From the NCBI RefSeq assembly GCF_002835935.1, contig NZ_PJCF01000003.1, positions 581,614-645,613 of the forward strand: a stretch of 64,000 nucleotides of DNA, read 5' to 3'. Below are positions 15,638 through 26,538 of this stretch, piece by piece. Numbering within the stretch: the stretch's first letter is position 1; every line of letters begins with the position of its first letter. Source of the DNA: Paraglaciecola sp. MB-3u-78. Lineage in GTDB: Bacteria; Pseudomonadota; Gammaproteobacteria; Enterobacterales; Alteromonadaceae. Made by a program: the position numbers and the translations under genes. The notes under the pieces were generated by a model. That model was given only the letters and a program-made list of their open reading frames with translations, was not told where the DNA came from and made no database searches.

Positions 15638-18415
15638 ATGGCTAAAATATTTATCGACAATCAACAATACACAGTCAACGATGGACAAAACCTGTTACAG
15701 GCCAGTCTTTCGCTAAAATTAGACTTACCCTATTTTTGTTGGCATCCGGCAATGGGCTCGGTAGGTGCGTGTCGACAATGTGCCATGACCCAATATCAAG
15801 ACGAAAACGATACTCGCGGTCGATTAATTGTAGCCTGCATGACGCCGGTCTCGGAGGGCATGCGCGTGAGTATGCAACAACCGGCTGAAAAAGAATTTCG
15901 CGATCAAGTTATCGCTGCACTGATGACTCATCATCCCCATGATTGCCCGGTTTGTGCCGAGGGTGGGGAATGTCATTTACAAGATATGACCGTTATGGCG
16001 GGACATCACGAACGCAGTTACAAAGGTAAAAAAACCACCTTTAAAAATCAAAATTTAGGTCCTTTAATCAAACACGAAATGAATCGCTGCATTACCTGTT
16101 ATCGCTGTGAACGTTTCTATAAAGATTATGCCGGAGGCAGTGATTTAGCTGCACAAGCGTCAAAAAATCATGTGTATTTTGGCCGTCAGCGAGATGGTGT
16201 ATTGCAAAGTGAGTTTGCCGGGAATTTGGTAGAGGTTTGTCCCACTGGTGTATTTACTGACAAACCCTTTGGCGATCACTACGCCCGTAAATGGGATCTA
16301 CAAGCTGCGCCTTCAGTTTGTCAACACTGTTCAGTGGGCTGTAACATCAGTTTGTCTGAGCGTTATGGCTCGGTTAGAAGAGTCACCAACCGCTTGAACG
16401 AACATCTCAATGGTTATTTCCTGTGTGATCGTGGCCGCTTCGGTTTTGGTTTTGTAAACAGTGATCTACGTCGTAAACACATTTTAACTAAGGGCGAACC
16501 AGCAAACTGGGCCGACTCAGCCGTTAGTGCCAAATTAACCGGCTCAGCACCTTGGCTGGGCATTGGCAGCAGCCAAGCTAGTCTGGAAGATAACTTTGCT
16601 TTGCAACAACTTGTTGGTGTGGATAATTTCAGCCTAGGTCTGGACTCCAATCAAGAAGACTTACTCGCCACCCACATGGATATTTTAGCGCAATGGCCGA
16701 GTGCCAGTTTGGCTGAAATGGAACAGGCCGATGCCATAGTCATACTCGGTGAGGATGTGAATAACAGCGCGCCGCGTATTGCGCTATCCATCCGTCAGGC
16801 CTTATTAAATAATGCCCGTGAACAAGCGGTAAAATTGCGTGTGCCTGATTGGCAAGATGCGGCAGTGCGCAGCATTGCACCCCATCACCCGGTACCTTTA
16901 GCTTACTTAGGTTATGGGCAATCTGATCTAAGCAAACAAGCCACAATACATCTGATATGCGACGATAAACGTGCGGCTGAACAAGGTTTTATATTAGCCG
17001 GTTTGTTAAACGAAAAAGCCCCTAAAGCCAAAGTTCGCAAAGTTGATGCACAAACCCTGTTGCTGGTGGACATTCTAAAAACAGCCAAACGCCCCTTGAT
17101 AGTGACCGGTTGGTCGGCAAATAATCCGGCATTGTTAGCTGCTGCCGCTAATATTCGCAAGGCGCTGGCTAGTTTAGAGCAAGAGCAAGACCACAGTATG
17201 TTGTGCATTGTGCCGCCCGAAGCCAATACCTTGACTTTAGGGCTATTGATGCAACAAGGTTATTTGCCTGCTGAGCAAGTAAAGGAAAAACTAGCTGCCG
17301 CACAAACCAATCTTTTGGTCCTCGATCACAGCAGCTCTAAATTTAACGCGCAACTCGATGAACTTCGCTCCAATTCAGTAAATATAATGCGAATAAGCCA
17401 ACTAGGTGAACCAACTAAAGATGAAGTGAATCTGCCAGCATCAAGTTTTAGCGAGTGCAGCGGTACTCAACTTAATTATCAGGGACTGCTACAATCTTAC
17501 ATTCCAGCGACCAAACCTGCTGGGCAATGTTTACCAGCTTGGCAGTGGTTAGTGAATATTGCCAAGTTACGCCAACATACACTGGGGAGTATTAGTGACT
17601 TAGGCCAATTAAGAGATAAAATCTCTCAATTGTATCCACATTTCACGGCCCATTGGCTACAACATCATCACGGACAGTTGGCCTTACAAACTCCCAGAGC
17701 CAGTGGCCGAACAGCCATGTTAGCAAACCAAACAGTGCATGAGCCAAAGCCTTTTTCTGAAGCAGGTGCTGGGTATAAACAGAGCATGGAAGGGTTTAAG
17801 GCGGGGCAATATAGTGACGAACCATTAGCGTATAGCTGGTCACCAGGTTGGAATTCAAATCAATCCAACCATAAGTTTCGGGACGAATATCGCAGTGACA
17901 CACTCACCGCCCAAGGCGGAGTGCGCTGCGTGACTGCCGTGCAAAATAAGCAGTGGTTTAAATGGTCGCCACAATGGTCTAAGTCCAACAAAGCAAAATG
18001 GCAATTATTGCCCTTGCAAAAAGTATTTGGCAGCGACAATCTAAGTTTACATGCATTGCCTGTCGCCCAACTTAAGGTGCAAGCACAAGTTGTAATGAGC
18101 CAAGCACAAGCACAAAAACTCGAAATAGCGGCAGGACAATTAGTCTATTGCGATGATAACTCAACACTTTTTCACGTCGTTGTTAACCCACAAGTGCCTG
18201 TGAATAGTCTGTTGATATATGTACCAGCTGACCAATATTTCCCGTTGCAACATTGCGAACAGCTAACACTTGCCACAGCAAAGCAAACCCAGGAATACAC
18301 AGAGCAATTACAACGTGCCCTCGTTAATCAGACTAACCAAAAGCAGACTCAGTTGCAGAATTTGCGAGCCCAAGACCAAACCATTCCCATTCACTTTATT
18401 GAGGGAGTGGTCTGA
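15638..18415 (+). CDS. nuoG: NADH-quinone oxidoreductase subunit G
   Basis: The 925-residue protein has an N-terminal 2Fe-2S domain ([17 protein letters not shown]), 4Fe-4S domains ([38 protein letters not shown]), and a molybdopterin-oxidoreductase-like body without cofactor. The extra cluster N7 motif CQHCSVGC, with the later LCDRGRFG, is present, as in Escherichia and Thermus. The start at 15638 lies three bases after nuoF. Length is normal (about 900). Confidence 0.98.
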   Translation: MAKIFIDNQQYTVNDGQNLLQASLSLKLDLPYFCWHPAMGSVGACRQCAMTQYQDENDTRGRLIVACMTPVSEGMRVSMQQPAEKEFRDQVIAALMTHHPHDCPVCAEGGECHLQDMTVMAGHHERSYKGKKTTFKNQNLGPLIKHEMNRCITCYRCERFYKDYAGGSDLAAQASKNHVYFGRQRDGVLQSEFAGNLVEVCPTGVFTDKPFGDHYARKWDLQAAPSVCQHCSVGCNISLSERYGSVRRVTNRLNEHLNGYFLCDRGRFGFGFVNSDLRRKHILTKGEPANWADSAVSAKLTGSAPWLGIGSSQASLEDNFALQQLVGVDNFSLGLDSNQEDLLATHMDILAQWPSASLAEMEQADAIVILGEDVNNSAPRIALSIRQALLNNAREQAVKLRVPDWQDAAVRSIAPHHPVPLAYLGYGQSDLSKQATIHLICDDKRAAEQGFILAGLLNEKAPKAKVRKVDAQTLLLVDILKTAKRPLIVTGWSANNPALLAAAANIRKALASLEQEQDHSMLCIVPPEANTLTLGLLMQQGYLPAEQVKEKLAAAQTNLLVLDHSSSKFNAQLDELRSNSVNIMRISQLGEPTKDEVNLPASSFSECSGTQLNYQGLLQSYIPATKPAGQCLPAWQWLVNIAKLRQHTLGSISDLGQLRDKISQLYPHFTAHWLQHHHGQLALQTPRASGRTAMLANQTVHEPKPFSEAGAGYKQSMEGFKAGQYSDEPLAYSWSPGWNSNQSNHKFRDEYRSDTLTAQGGVRCVTAVQNKQWFKWSPQWSKSNKAKWQLLPLQKVFGSDNLSLHALPVAQLKVQAQVVMSQAQAQKLEIAAGQLVYCDDNSTLFHVVVNPQVPVNSLLIYVPADQYFPLQHCEQLTLATAKQTQEYTEQLQRALVNQTNQKQTQLQNLRAQDQTIPIHFIEGVV

Positions 18416-19368
18416 TGCCAGAGTTAGATTTGATATTATTGATCGCCGCCATGGTGGCCATTTTAGTGCCAACTGCTGCTATGTTGGTCTGGTTTGAAAG
18501 ACGTTTGCTGGGCTTCTTTCAGCAACGTTATGGACCTAATCGGGTTGGCTATTTTGGCATTTTACAATCTTTGGCTGACTTGATAAAAATCCTCTTTAAA
18601 CACGACTGGATCCCACCTTTTGCCGACAGACCAGTGTTTGTATTGGCACCTCTGATTGGCGCAATGGCCATATTAATGAGTTTTGCAGTTATCCCCATGG
18701 CGCCAGGTTTAGTGGTATCAGACAGCAATATTGGTTTGTTGTTTTTTCTCGCCATGACCTCAATGGCAGTCTACTCGGTGGTGCTGGCTGGTTGGGCGTC
18801 TAACAATAAATATGCGGTATTGGGGGGAATGCGAGCAGCCGCTCAAACCATTAGTTATGAAGTGTTTATGGGGGTGTCTTTGCTTGGCGTGGTGATCTTA
18901 AGTGGTAGCTTCAAACTCACTGACATTGTGTTAGCACAAGAGGGCATGTGGTATGTCATTCCTCAGTTTCTTGGTTTTGTGATTTTTATCATTGCCGGTG
19001 TGGCGGAAAGTCATCGCTTGCCTTTTGATTTACCAGAAGCGGAAACAGAGCTGGCAGCAGGTTTTCACACCGAATACTCGGGGATCAAATTTGCACTTTT
19101 TTTCCTCGGTGAATATCTGGGCATGATGTTGATTTCGATGATGATCACCACCTTGTTTTTAGGTGGCTGGCTGGGCCCTTGGTTACCGCCTTTTGTGTGG
19201 TTTGTATTAAAAACCATGGGTTTAATCTGTTTCTTTATTTTGCTGCGTGCATCCCTGCCTCGTCCACGTTTTGACCAGTTATTAGAATTTGGTTGGAAAT
19301 GGATGTTACCTCTTGCTTTGCTCAATTTAGTGGGCACCGCTGTTGTTCAACTATGGGGAGACTTTTAA
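18415..19368 (+). CDS. nuoH: NADH-quinone oxidoreductase subunit H
   Basis: The 317-residue membrane protein has eight or so hydrophobic segments. Diagnostic motifs are [18 protein letters not shown] (about 25-43), the [20 protein letters not shown] loop (about 202-222) that borders the quinone channel, and a C-terminal [13 protein letters not shown]. Its start overlaps the nuoG stop by one base. Confidence 0.98.
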   Translation: MPELDLILLIAAMVAILVPTAAMLVWFERRLLGFFQQRYGPNRVGYFGILQSLADLIKILFKHDWIPPFADRPVFVLAPLIGAMAILMSFAVIPMAPGLVVSDSNIGLLFFLAMTSMAVYSVVLAGWASNNKYAVLGGMRAAAQTISYEVFMGVSLLGVVILSGSFKLTDIVLAQEGMWYVIPQFLGFVIFIIAGVAESHRLPFDLPEAETELAAGFHTEYSGIKFALFFLGEYLGMMLISMMITTLFLGGWLGPWLPPFVWFVLKTMGLICFFILLRASLPRPRFDQLLEFGWKWMLPLALLNLVGTAVVQLWGDF

Positions 19369-19370
19369 CT

Positions 19371-19886
19371 ATGTATTCTCAAATTAGAACCATGTGGACT
19401 GTATTCAAACATCTGTTTGATCGAACCGATACGGTGCAATATCCAGAACAAAAACCTTATTTAGCACCGCGATATCGAGGGCGTATTGTGCTGACCCGGG
19501 ATCCTGATGGGGAAGAAAGGTGCGTGGCTTGTAATTTATGTGCAGTGGCCTGCCCAGTAGATTGTATATCCTTACAGAAAACCGAAGATGAACAAGGGCG
19601 TTGGTCTGCCGATTTTTTTCGGATTAATTTCTCCCGCTGTATTATGTGTGGTTTGTGTGAAGAAGCTTGCCCCACCTACGCGATCCAACTTACGCCCGAT
19701 GTTGAAATGGCAGAATACGATCGGCAAAGCATGGTGTATGAAAAAGAACATTTACTGATAGACGGCTCAGGTAAATATCCCGATTACAACTTCTACCACA
19801 AAGCAGGAATAAGTATTAAAGGTAAAGACAAAGGTGAAGCCGACAATGAAAAGCCTCCTGTGGATATCAGGAGCTTAATGCCATGA
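19371..19886 (+). CDS. nuoI: NADH-quinone oxidoreductase subunit I (two 4Fe-4S)
   Basis: The start is ATG 19371, two bases after the nuoH stop; a longer frame from 19293 lies within nuoH and gives a non-family N-terminus. The 171-residue protein has two ferredoxin motifs: [12 protein letters not shown] near 58-69 and [12 protein letters not shown] near 98-109, holding clusters N6a and N6b. Its stop overlaps the nuoJ start by 4 bp. Confidence 0.97.
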   Translation: MYSQIRTMWTVFKHLFDRTDTVQYPEQKPYLAPRYRGRIVLTRDPDGEERCVACNLCAVACPVDCISLQKTEDEQGRWSADFFRINFSRCIMCGLCEEACPTYAIQLTPDVEMAEYDRQSMVYEKEHLLIDGSGKYPDYNFYHKAGISIKGKDKGEADNEKPPVDIRSLMP

Positions 19887-20416
19887 ATGCTGAACTGTTA
19901 TTTTATGTAAGTGGCAGCATAGCAGTCGTCGCCAGCCTGTTTGTAGTGACCAATAAAAACGCGGTACATGCCCTGTTGTATTTGGTGGTGAGTTTGTTGG
20001 CTTTGGCCATGTGTTTTTATTTACTCGGTGCGCCTTTTGCTGCGGCCCTACAAATCATCGTTTATGCCGGGGCAATTATGGTGTTGTTTGTGTTTGCGGT
20101 GATGATATTTAACATCAACCAATCAGACATTGACCGAGAAAGTCAGTGGCTGAAGTGGCAATACTGGGTGGGTCCCTCAGTGTTAGTGATGATATTACTG
20201 GCTGAAGTGGTGTGGGTGCTGCAATCCCAGCAGACATGGTCTCCTAGTGAGGTGCAATTAGTGGATGCTAGAGCTGTGGGTAGCTTATTGTTTGGCCCGT
20301 ATTTATTGGCCGTTGAAATTGCCTCTTTCTTATTATTGGCAGGGTTGGTGGGTGGTTATCACTTAGCCAAAGAACTGCCCCAAAAAGCCATTAACAAACA
20401 GGACCATAAATTATGA
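19883..20416 (+). CDS. nuoJ: NADH-quinone oxidoreductase subunit J
   Basis: The 177-residue membrane protein has five hydrophobic segments. The family signature [18 protein letters not shown] is followed by [20 protein letters not shown], the helix with a pi-bulge in known structures. It overlaps nuoI and nuoK by 4 bp each. Confidence 0.97.
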   Translation: MNAELLFYVSGSIAVVASLFVVTNKNAVHALLYLVVSLLALAMCFYLLGAPFAAALQIIVYAGAIMVLFVFAVMIFNINQSDIDRESQWLKWQYWVGPSVLVMILLAEVVWVLQSQQTWSPSEVQLVDARAVGSLLFGPYLLAVEIASFLLLAGLVGGYHLAKELPQKAINKQDHKL

Positions 20417-20718
20417 CAGTGCCAATTGAACATGGTTTTGTGCTGGTTGCCATCCTTTGGGCCATTGGCCTTATCGGTTTGTTAAGCCGCAAAAACACCT
20501 TATTTATGTTGATGTCCATGGAAATTATGCTGAATGCAGGTGCCCTGGCCTTTATTCTGGCCGGCAGTTTATGGCAACAAGCCGATGGACAAGTCATTTA
20601 TATTCTTATCCTCAGTGTTGCCGCCGCCGAAGTAGGACTTGGACTGGCCTTGCTGATACGTTTACGTGAACATATTGGCGATTTAGATATCGACAAACTA
20701 GACGAGTTGAGAGGCTAA
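20413..20718 (+). CDS. nuoK: NADH-quinone oxidoreductase subunit K
   Basis: The 101-residue, three-helix membrane protein has the conserved Glu residues in helices 2 and 3 (MSMEIMLNAGALAF; VAAAEVGLGLALLI), which form part of the proton path. It is a normal length for NuoK. Confidence 0.98.
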   Translation: MTVPIEHGFVLVAILWAIGLIGLLSRKNTLFMLMSMEIMLNAGALAFILAGSLWQQADGQVIYILILSVAAAEVGLGLALLIRLREHIGDLDIDKLDELRG

Positions 20719-20720
20719 AC

Positions 20721-22547
20721 ATGCAAGATTGGCTGTTTGTTGTCCCGCTACTACCGCTTACTTCGGCAATAACATTGTTGTTATTTGCCGGTCGATTGTC
20801 ACCTATTATGGTGGCCATGCTGGGCGTCGGTTCAATGGGCTTGGCTGCCCTGTTAACGTTGGCCATTGGCCTAGAATTTTTTGCCAATGATGCCGTAGCC
20901 TATCAACAAGTGTTGTTTAACTGGCTACCTATTGCTGGGGCAAGTCTGAATGCAGGTTTACATTTAGATCAACTGTCCATAGTGATGATGGGCGTGATCA
21001 CCGGTGTAGGCTGGATGATCCACTGGTACGCCGCCGCTTATATGTACACCGACAAAGACGTGCAGCGTTTTTTTGTGTACATGAATTTATTTGTTTTTGC
21101 GATGTTAATGCTGGTGTTAGGCGACAGCCTAATTCTCCTGTATTTGGGCTGGGAAGGCGTGGGTTTATGCAGTTTCTTACTGATTGGCTTTTGGCAACAT
21201 GAGCCCAATAACGTAGCCGCAGCAAAAAAAGCATTTATTGTAACCCGGGTAGGTGACACCGCAATGATGCTCGGGTTGTTGATCTTATTTAGCGAGTTTG
21301 GCTCCCTACATATCAATACCATTGTGACTTCGAGTTTGGTTGTTGACCCAAGCAACTTGTGGTTAGCCTGTATTTTACTGGTGGGTGGCGCCGTGGGTAA
21401 GTCGGCCCAGTTGCCATTGCAAACTTGGTTACCAGACGCGATGGCGGGCCCCACACCTGTGAGTGCGTTGATCCATGCTGCCACTATGGTTACCGCTGGG
21501 GTGTATTTAATTGCCAGAATGCATCCATTGTTTTTGCAGGTTGAAGGCATACTAAACATAGTTGCTTGGATAGGCGCCTTAACCCTAGTATTAGCGGGTT
21601 TGGCAGCGCTAGCGCAATCCGATATCAAACGTATTCTGGCCTACTCCACCATGAGCCAAATTGGTTATATGTTTCTTGGTTTGGGTGCTTTAGCCTTCGA
21701 CGGTGCGATTTTCCATTTAATGACCCATGCTTTTTTTAAGGCGCTACTGTTTTTAACTGCCGGCAGCATTATCTTAAAAATGCACCATCAACAAGACATC
21801 TTTAAGATGGGCGGTTTGTTTCGTAGTTTGCCGATGACCTCGACCTTTTTACTGATTGGTTTATTAGCCCTAGTCGCCTTTCCCGGTAGTTCAGGGTTTT
21901 TCAGTAAAGAAGCTATTTTGGTGGCAACCTATGAGGCCCATACTGCCGGTCCTCTTCTTTGGTGGATGGGTGTTTTAGGCGCCTTCTTGACCAGTTTATA
22001 CAGTTTTCGTTTATTGTTTATTGTCTGTTTTGGCCCAGCGAATCACCATCTTGAAGAAGGTGATTATGCCCCGTCTAGCCAACTTGTCGTAGCGTTATTG
22101 CCCTTAGTCACGTTAGCGGCGTTAGGTGGCTTTATTAGTTTAGATTTCAGCCAGGTATTTGGTCCCGCTACCCATCCACATTTGCCCCTATGGATTGAAT
22201 GGATGCCTGTAGCGGTAGCGGTTGTCGGCTTTGCGCTGGCATGGGTGTTTTACTTTCCTCGAAGCAATTTACACTCGCAGCCTAGTCATGGTGCGTTGCA
22301 GAATTTTTGCCGAGACGGACTGGGTTTTGATTGGCTATATGACTGGGTGTTTACAAAACCACTACAGCTGTTTGCGCGGGTCAATAAAAGCGATGTCGTC
22401 GACCACTTTTATCATTTTGTTGGCTGGTTTAATTTCAGTTTAAATGAGGTGTTGGTGATTAGCCAAAACGGCAAAGTACGCTGGTACTTATATGGCACCC
22501 TTGCCGGCTGCGCCTTAATGTTGGGAGGACTGGTATGGTGGTCGTAA
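20721..22547 (+). CDS. nuoL: NADH-quinone oxidoreductase subunit L (antiporter-like)
   Basis: The 608-residue membrane protein has about sixteen helices. It has the antiporter-family core: YLGWEGVGLCSFLLIGFW (TM5 Glu), GKSAQLPLQTWLPDAMAGPT (TM7 Lys), and SALIHAATMVTAGVYLI. The C-terminal part includes the lateral helix region. It starts two bases after nuoK. Confidence 0.98.
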   Translation: MQDWLFVVPLLPLTSAITLLLFAGRLSPIMVAMLGVGSMGLAALLTLAIGLEFFANDAVAYQQVLFNWLPIAGASLNAGLHLDQLSIVMMGVITGVGWMIHWYAAAYMYTDKDVQRFFVYMNLFVFAMLMLVLGDSLILLYLGWEGVGLCSFLLIGFWQHEPNNVAAAKKAFIVTRVGDTAMMLGLLILFSEFGSLHINTIVTSSLVVDPSNLWLACILLVGGAVGKSAQLPLQTWLPDAMAGPTPVSALIHAATMVTAGVYLIARMHPLFLQVEGILNIVAWIGALTLVLAGLAALAQSDIKRILAYSTMSQIGYMFLGLGALAFDGAIFHLMTHAFFKALLFLTAGSIILKMHHQQDIFKMGGLFRSLPMTSTFLLIGLLALVAFPGSSGFFSKEAILVATYEAHTAGPLLWWMGVLGAFLTSLYSFRLLFIVCFGPANHHLEEGDYAPSSQLVVALLPLVTLAALGGFISLDFSQVFGPATHPHLPLWIEWMPVAVAVVGFALAWVFYFPRSNLHSQPSHGALQNFCRDGLGFDWLYDWVFTKPLQLFARVNKSDVVDHFYHFVGWFNFSLNEVLVISQNGKVRWYLYGTLAGCALMLGGLVWWS

Positions 22548-24001
22548 ATATGGAGCTTTTAAGTTTACTGATTTTCTTACCTCTTCTATGTGGTGCAGTA
22601 GCCTGGTTTGCCGAGAAAAAATTGAGGGGTTCAGGTAATTGGATCACCTTGTTCAGTTTAACTGGATTACTGCTATTAAGTTTTTACTTAGGTAGCTTAG
22701 GCGATAGCAGTTTAAGTTGGTCTTGGTTTGCGCGCTTTAATATTCATTTTGCCCTGTTGTTCGACGGTTTAGCCTTATTAATGGTGGTATTGACCCTCGC
22801 TCTAGCCATATTAGCGGTAGCGGTTTCCTGGCGCGAAATCGAACAACACAGAGGTTTCTTTCACTTCAATTTACTGTTCAGCGTAGCGGGTATTATTGGT
22901 GTATTCCTGGCTGCTGATCTATTCCTGTTTTTTGTGTTTTGGGAAGTGATGTTAATACCCATGACCGCACTTATATTAATCTGGGGTCATGAAAAGCGCC
23001 GCTACGCTGCAATTAAATTTTTCATCTTCACCCAAGCCAGTAGTTTATTGATGTTAGTGGCGATCATCGCACTGGCCTTGGAACATCAGACACAAACCGG
23101 CTTTTTGAGTTTCAGTTTGGCCGAGTTACAAATTTTGGGATTTGCGCCTAAAACGGAATACTGGTTAATGCTCGGTTTCTTTATCGCGTTTGCGGTGAAA
23201 TTGCCTATGGTGCCCTTACATAGCTGGCTACCTGACGCCCATACCCAAGCTCCCACTGCCGGCAGTGTTTTGTTGGCGGGTATCTTATTAAAAACCGGCG
23301 CTTATGGGCTAATTAGAATCGTGCTACCACTATTCCCAAACGCCACTATGGAATTTGCCCCTATTGCAGTGACTTTAGGTGTGTTGAGTATTATTTATGG
23401 CGCGTTAATGGCTTATAGCCAAACTGACTTCAAACGTTTGGTGGCTTATTCTAGTATCAGTCATATGGGTTTTGTGTTGTTAGCGCTCTTTAGTTGGCAG
23501 GAAGTGGCGCTGCAAGGTGCAATATTAACCATAGTCGCCCACGGTATCAGCAGTGCTGCCTTGTTTAGCATGGCAGGTATGATTCAACATAGGATCCATA
23601 GCCGCGAAATCGGTAGCATGGGTGGCATGTGGGCCAGCGCGCCCAAAATGGCCACCATCACCTTGATCTTTGTTATGGCTGGCATAGGTATGCCGGGTAT
23701 GGCTAATTTTAATGGCGAGTTGTTTACCTTACTAGGAAGTTATCAAGTATTTCCCACCCACACTATTATTGCCGCATTGGGCATTATTGGCTCGGCCGTG
23801 TATGGCTTGCATCTTTTCCAGCGAGCGTTTCAGGGGCCGACAAACATCGACATAAGCGATTTACGGATGCGCGAACTGGTGTATACCAGCTTATTGGTTG
23901 TGGCCTTATTCTATTTTGGTTTACAACCTCACATCATACTTGACCTCAGTGCCGACACCCTGAGCAGTTTGTTAAGCATCGCGAAGGAGGCAAAACCATG
24001 A
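22535..24001 (+). CDS. nuoM: NADH-quinone oxidoreductase subunit M (antiporter-like)
   Basis: The 488-residue membrane protein has fourteen helices. Motifs include FFVFWEVMLIPMTALI (Glu of TM5), KLPMVPLHSWLPDAHTQAPT (TM7 Lys) and LLKTGAYGLIR. ATG 22535 is chosen because ggagg lies six bases upstream, so it overlaps nuoL by 13 bp; ATG 22550 is an alternative start in the same frame with a weaker ribosome binding site. Confidence 0.97.
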   Translation: MVVVNMELLSLLIFLPLLCGAVAWFAEKKLRGSGNWITLFSLTGLLLLSFYLGSLGDSSLSWSWFARFNIHFALLFDGLALLMVVLTLALAILAVAVSWREIEQHRGFFHFNLLFSVAGIIGVFLAADLFLFFVFWEVMLIPMTALILIWGHEKRRYAAIKFFIFTQASSLLMLVAIIALALEHQTQTGFLSFSLAELQILGFAPKTEYWLMLGFFIAFAVKLPMVPLHSWLPDAHTQAPTAGSVLLAGILLKTGAYGLIRIVLPLFPNATMEFAPIAVTLGVLSIIYGALMAYSQTDFKRLVAYSSISHMGFVLLALFSWQEVALQGAILTIVAHGISSAALFSMAGMIQHRIHSREIGSMGGMWASAPKMATITLIFVMAGIGMPGMANFNGELFTLLGSYQVFPTHTIIAALGIIGSAVYGLHLFQRAFQGPTNIDISDLRMRELVYTSLLVVALFYFGLQPHIILDLSADTLSSLLSIAKEAKP

Positions 24002-25446
24002 GTTTGCAAGAATTATGGTTATTACTGCCGGTATTAATTATCAGTGCTGGGATTTTGTTAGTGATGCTGCAAGCGTCTTGGAAACGTCATAGTGTTATTG
24101 CTCAAGGCTTAACGGTGCTGACCCTAGTCTTGGCGTTAGCCGCGTTAATCTGGCAATACCCGAACGATATTAAAACCATCACACTATTGTTTGAGTATGA
24201 ACCCATAGGTGGATTTTTCAGCTTACTGATTTTGATGGCGTGTATTTCTGTGGCCCTATTACAAGGTCCTTACATGGGTAGCTCTTATCAGGGGAACAGT
24301 AGCAAAGAAGTAGCCGAAGAGTTTTATATTCTACTGCTGCTGTCTTGTTTGGGTGGTATGTTGTTAGTGATGTCGCGACATGTGGGCAGTGTTATCCTCA
24401 GCATTGAATTAATGAGTTTGGCCATGTTAGCCATGCTTGCCTATAACCGTGAGCGTAAAGTCGCCTTAGAAGGCGCGATGAAATACCTGCTGCTATCGGG
24501 TGCAGCGACCAGTGTGTTATTGATGGGTTTTGCGCTACTTTATGCTACCAGCGGACAATTGTTGTTAGTGGATATGCTGCAATCTCCCATGGGTTTGTTA
24601 GCCAAAAGTGGCTTTGTACTGTTACTCGCCGGATTGGCTTTTAAACTATCATTGGTGCCCTTACATTTTTGGACCCCAGATGTTTATCAAGGTGCGCCAG
24701 TCAACTCCACTTTATTATTAACCACCTTATCCAAAGCGGCAGTGTTCGCTTTATTTATCAAACTGATATTACTGGTACCTGAGGATTTTGAAGCCGACAT
24801 GGTACGCATGCTCAGTTGGATGGCTATAGCCAGTATGTTGCTTGGTAACTGGTTGGCATTGCAACAACAAAGTCTAAAACGTTTAATGGCGTACTCGGCC
24901 ATCGCCCATATGGGCTACGTGTTAGTGGCGGGTATTATTGCCATGGGAATCGACCACAGTTTGGTATTAGAAGGGGTCAGTTATTACTTGTTGGCTTATT
25001 TGGTCGCCTCTATTTTGATTTTTGCGGTATTAAGCTTGTTATCTAAACTAGATGACCAACAAGACCTAGATCAGCTACCACAATTACAGGGTTTATTCTG
25101 GCAACATCCTTGGCTTGCGAGCATCATGACCTTAGGCTTTTTGTCTTTGGCAGGTATGCCCATCACTATAGGTTTTATAGGCAAATTTTACCTGCTGACC
25201 TTGGCGGTTAAATTATCCGCCTGGTGGTTAGTCGCCGCCATGTTGGTTGGCAGTGCAGTAGGTTTATATTATTACTTACGGGTTATTTTCACCTTGTTTG
25301 CCCCCTCAAAAAACGAAATACACCAAGCTTCTGGCGCCTATTTTACCAAGATCTGGATCGGCATCATTGCAGCGGGCTTATTGCTGCTAGGAATATTACC
25401 TGGATTATTGGGCGATCAATTACGCAGTATATTAGTGGTAGGCTAA
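23998..25446 (+). CDS. nuoN: NADH-quinone oxidoreductase subunit N (antiporter-like)
   Basis: The 482-residue membrane protein is the last gene of the operon. It shows IELMSLAMLAMLAYNR (TM5 Glu), FKLSLVPLHFWTPDVYQGAP (TM7 Lys), and AYSAIAHMGYVL. It overlaps nuoM by 4 bp, so the whole nuoA-N set is one translationally coupled unit. No strong terminator directly follows. Confidence 0.98.
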   Translation: MSLQELWLLLPVLIISAGILLVMLQASWKRHSVIAQGLTVLTLVLALAALIWQYPNDIKTITLLFEYEPIGGFFSLLILMACISVALLQGPYMGSSYQGNSSKEVAEEFYILLLLSCLGGMLLVMSRHVGSVILSIELMSLAMLAMLAYNRERKVALEGAMKYLLLSGAATSVLLMGFALLYATSGQLLLVDMLQSPMGLLAKSGFVLLLAGLAFKLSLVPLHFWTPDVYQGAPVNSTLLLTTLSKAAVFALFIKLILLVPEDFEADMVRMLSWMAIASMLLGNWLALQQQSLKRLMAYSAIAHMGYVLVAGIIAMGIDHSLVLEGVSYYLLAYLVASILIFAVLSLLSKLDDQQDLDQLPQLQGLFWQHPWLASIMTLGFLSLAGMPITIGFIGKFYLLTLAVKLSAWWLVAAMLVGSAVGLYYYLRVIFTLFAPSKNEIHQASGAYFTKIWIGIIAAGLLLLGILPGLLGDQLRSILVVG

Positions 25447-25939
25447 GGGGATTTTTAAAACTAAGGTCTTGTTTGTGCTGTCAAATTTTGGTGATCACAG
25501 AGGGGGCGCCAAAAGGATAGACCTTCAAGGTTTCTCCATCTATCTACTAGAGTCGTTATTTTTATTGTTGAGTACCCTAAGATACGACCTAATCTTATAG
25601 AAAAAAAGCCACCTTTGTAACTATAGCTATAGTCAGCTCAGTAAAATCAAAGAGGGATAATACTAGCCGCCCAAAGTTGTCATAGACCCATGGATCAGGG
25701 AATAGTGGTTCGTGCCAAAACCCGCCGTTGATGATTGGATAAATCAGCGTCTCTGATAATCCTCAGCTCAATCCTTTTGTCTTATATTTCGGTATTTGGA
25801 ATGGTTTTGATAGCCAATACACATCCAGCGCAGAAACAGCAGTAACTCAGCACTTCTTTCACTAAAACACACCGGTTTGTGTGATTTAATCCTGTATTTA
25901 GGGGTGTGTTTTTGTTGTATTTAAGGATGGCTGTCTTTT
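25447..25939. other. Non-coding stretch after nuo operon with a hairpin
   Basis: No gene could be supported. A 10-bp perfect inverted repeat (aaaacacacc at 25864-25873 and ggtgtgtttt at 25903-25912) ends in a T run and may act as a terminator. The motif gagtaccctaa occurs here (about 25574) and again at about 26197, in the same orientation, suggesting remnants of repeated elements. A minus-strand frame around 25610-25740 gives PLFPDPWVYDNFG but cannot be assigned. Confidence 0.4.
25864..25912 (+). terminator. Hairpin with T-rich tail, possible nuo terminator
   Basis: The arms aaaacacacc and ggtgtgtttt are perfect complements separated by 29 bases, followed by tttgttg. The loop is long for a simple terminator, and the position is 420 bp after nuoN. 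It could instead be the end of the neighbouring transposase relic. Confidence 0.35.
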
Positions 25940-26172
25940 TTATTTTGGCATAAGCGCAAATACGGTAGCCGCGCTATCAATAGAAAACACCGAAGATAAA
26001 AATAATAAACGCTCTTCTACCCAACCTCGGCGATGTTCGTAACTCTGCCCTGTAAACTTATCCTTGACGCGGTCACCGCACCACACAAAAAAGAACGCCG
26101 AACACAGCGGGAAACACAATGACAAAAAGGCGTATCGATTAAACTTGTTTGATTCTTACGTGGCTGAGGCAT
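25940..26172 (-). pseudogene. IS200/RAYT-type transposase relic, frameshifted
   Basis: From ATG 26172 the minus strand reads [20 protein letters not shown] then [11 protein letters not shown], the usual start of REP-associated-type transposases (Y1 transposase superfamily). The next part, [20 protein letters not shown] and [13 protein letters not shown], is in another frame (the one closing at 25940), so there is a frameshift near 26090. A third frame then reads CAYA, as expected before the catalytic HxH, and homology ends. The catalytic region is lost, so this is a dead relic of roughly the first 70 residues. Confidence 0.75.
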
Positions 26173-26538
26173 AACAGACCATCCGTGGTTGTTTGAGTAC
26201 CCTAAAGTTTAGAACATAACGCCTATTTTGCTATTTTTGAAAAGTGGGTGATGTCTATGTAATTTCGGTGTCTATGTAATTTCGCGGTGTGGCAAGGGGG
26301 GTGGTAATATTTGTGCAACATCCACTTTATCTCTTATAAAGACCGTTTTATCTTTTTTGAATATATAAACATTCGTTCATACTATATGTTCTGAAGGTTT
26401 GATGAAATTGACTTATCTACAGATGAAATAAATTAATATTACCGCTTATAGTCGCACCTAGCAGCACCTTTTAGATTATCCATATAAATTCAACTAATCC
26501 CGTCTGGTTACAAACATAAAACACGGTGAGAAATATAA
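26173..26538. promoter_or_regulatory. Upstream region of the large lipoprotein gene
   Basis: No gene is supported. The AT-rich stretch 26330-26530 probably contains the promoter; a 'cggtgagaaatataaATG' sequence supplies a weak ribosome binding site. Within 26240-26280, tctatgtaatttcg is directly repeated (two copies about 18 bp apart). Confidence 0.35.

Noticed and set aside
19293..19370. N-terminal extension of nuoI
   Set aside because: The 26 codons lie inside nuoH; ATG 19371 directly after the nuoH stop matches the family start.
25610..25740. Minus-strand fragment reading PLFPDPWVYDNFG
   Set aside because: It looks protein-like but is short, has no start and cannot be linked to a family.
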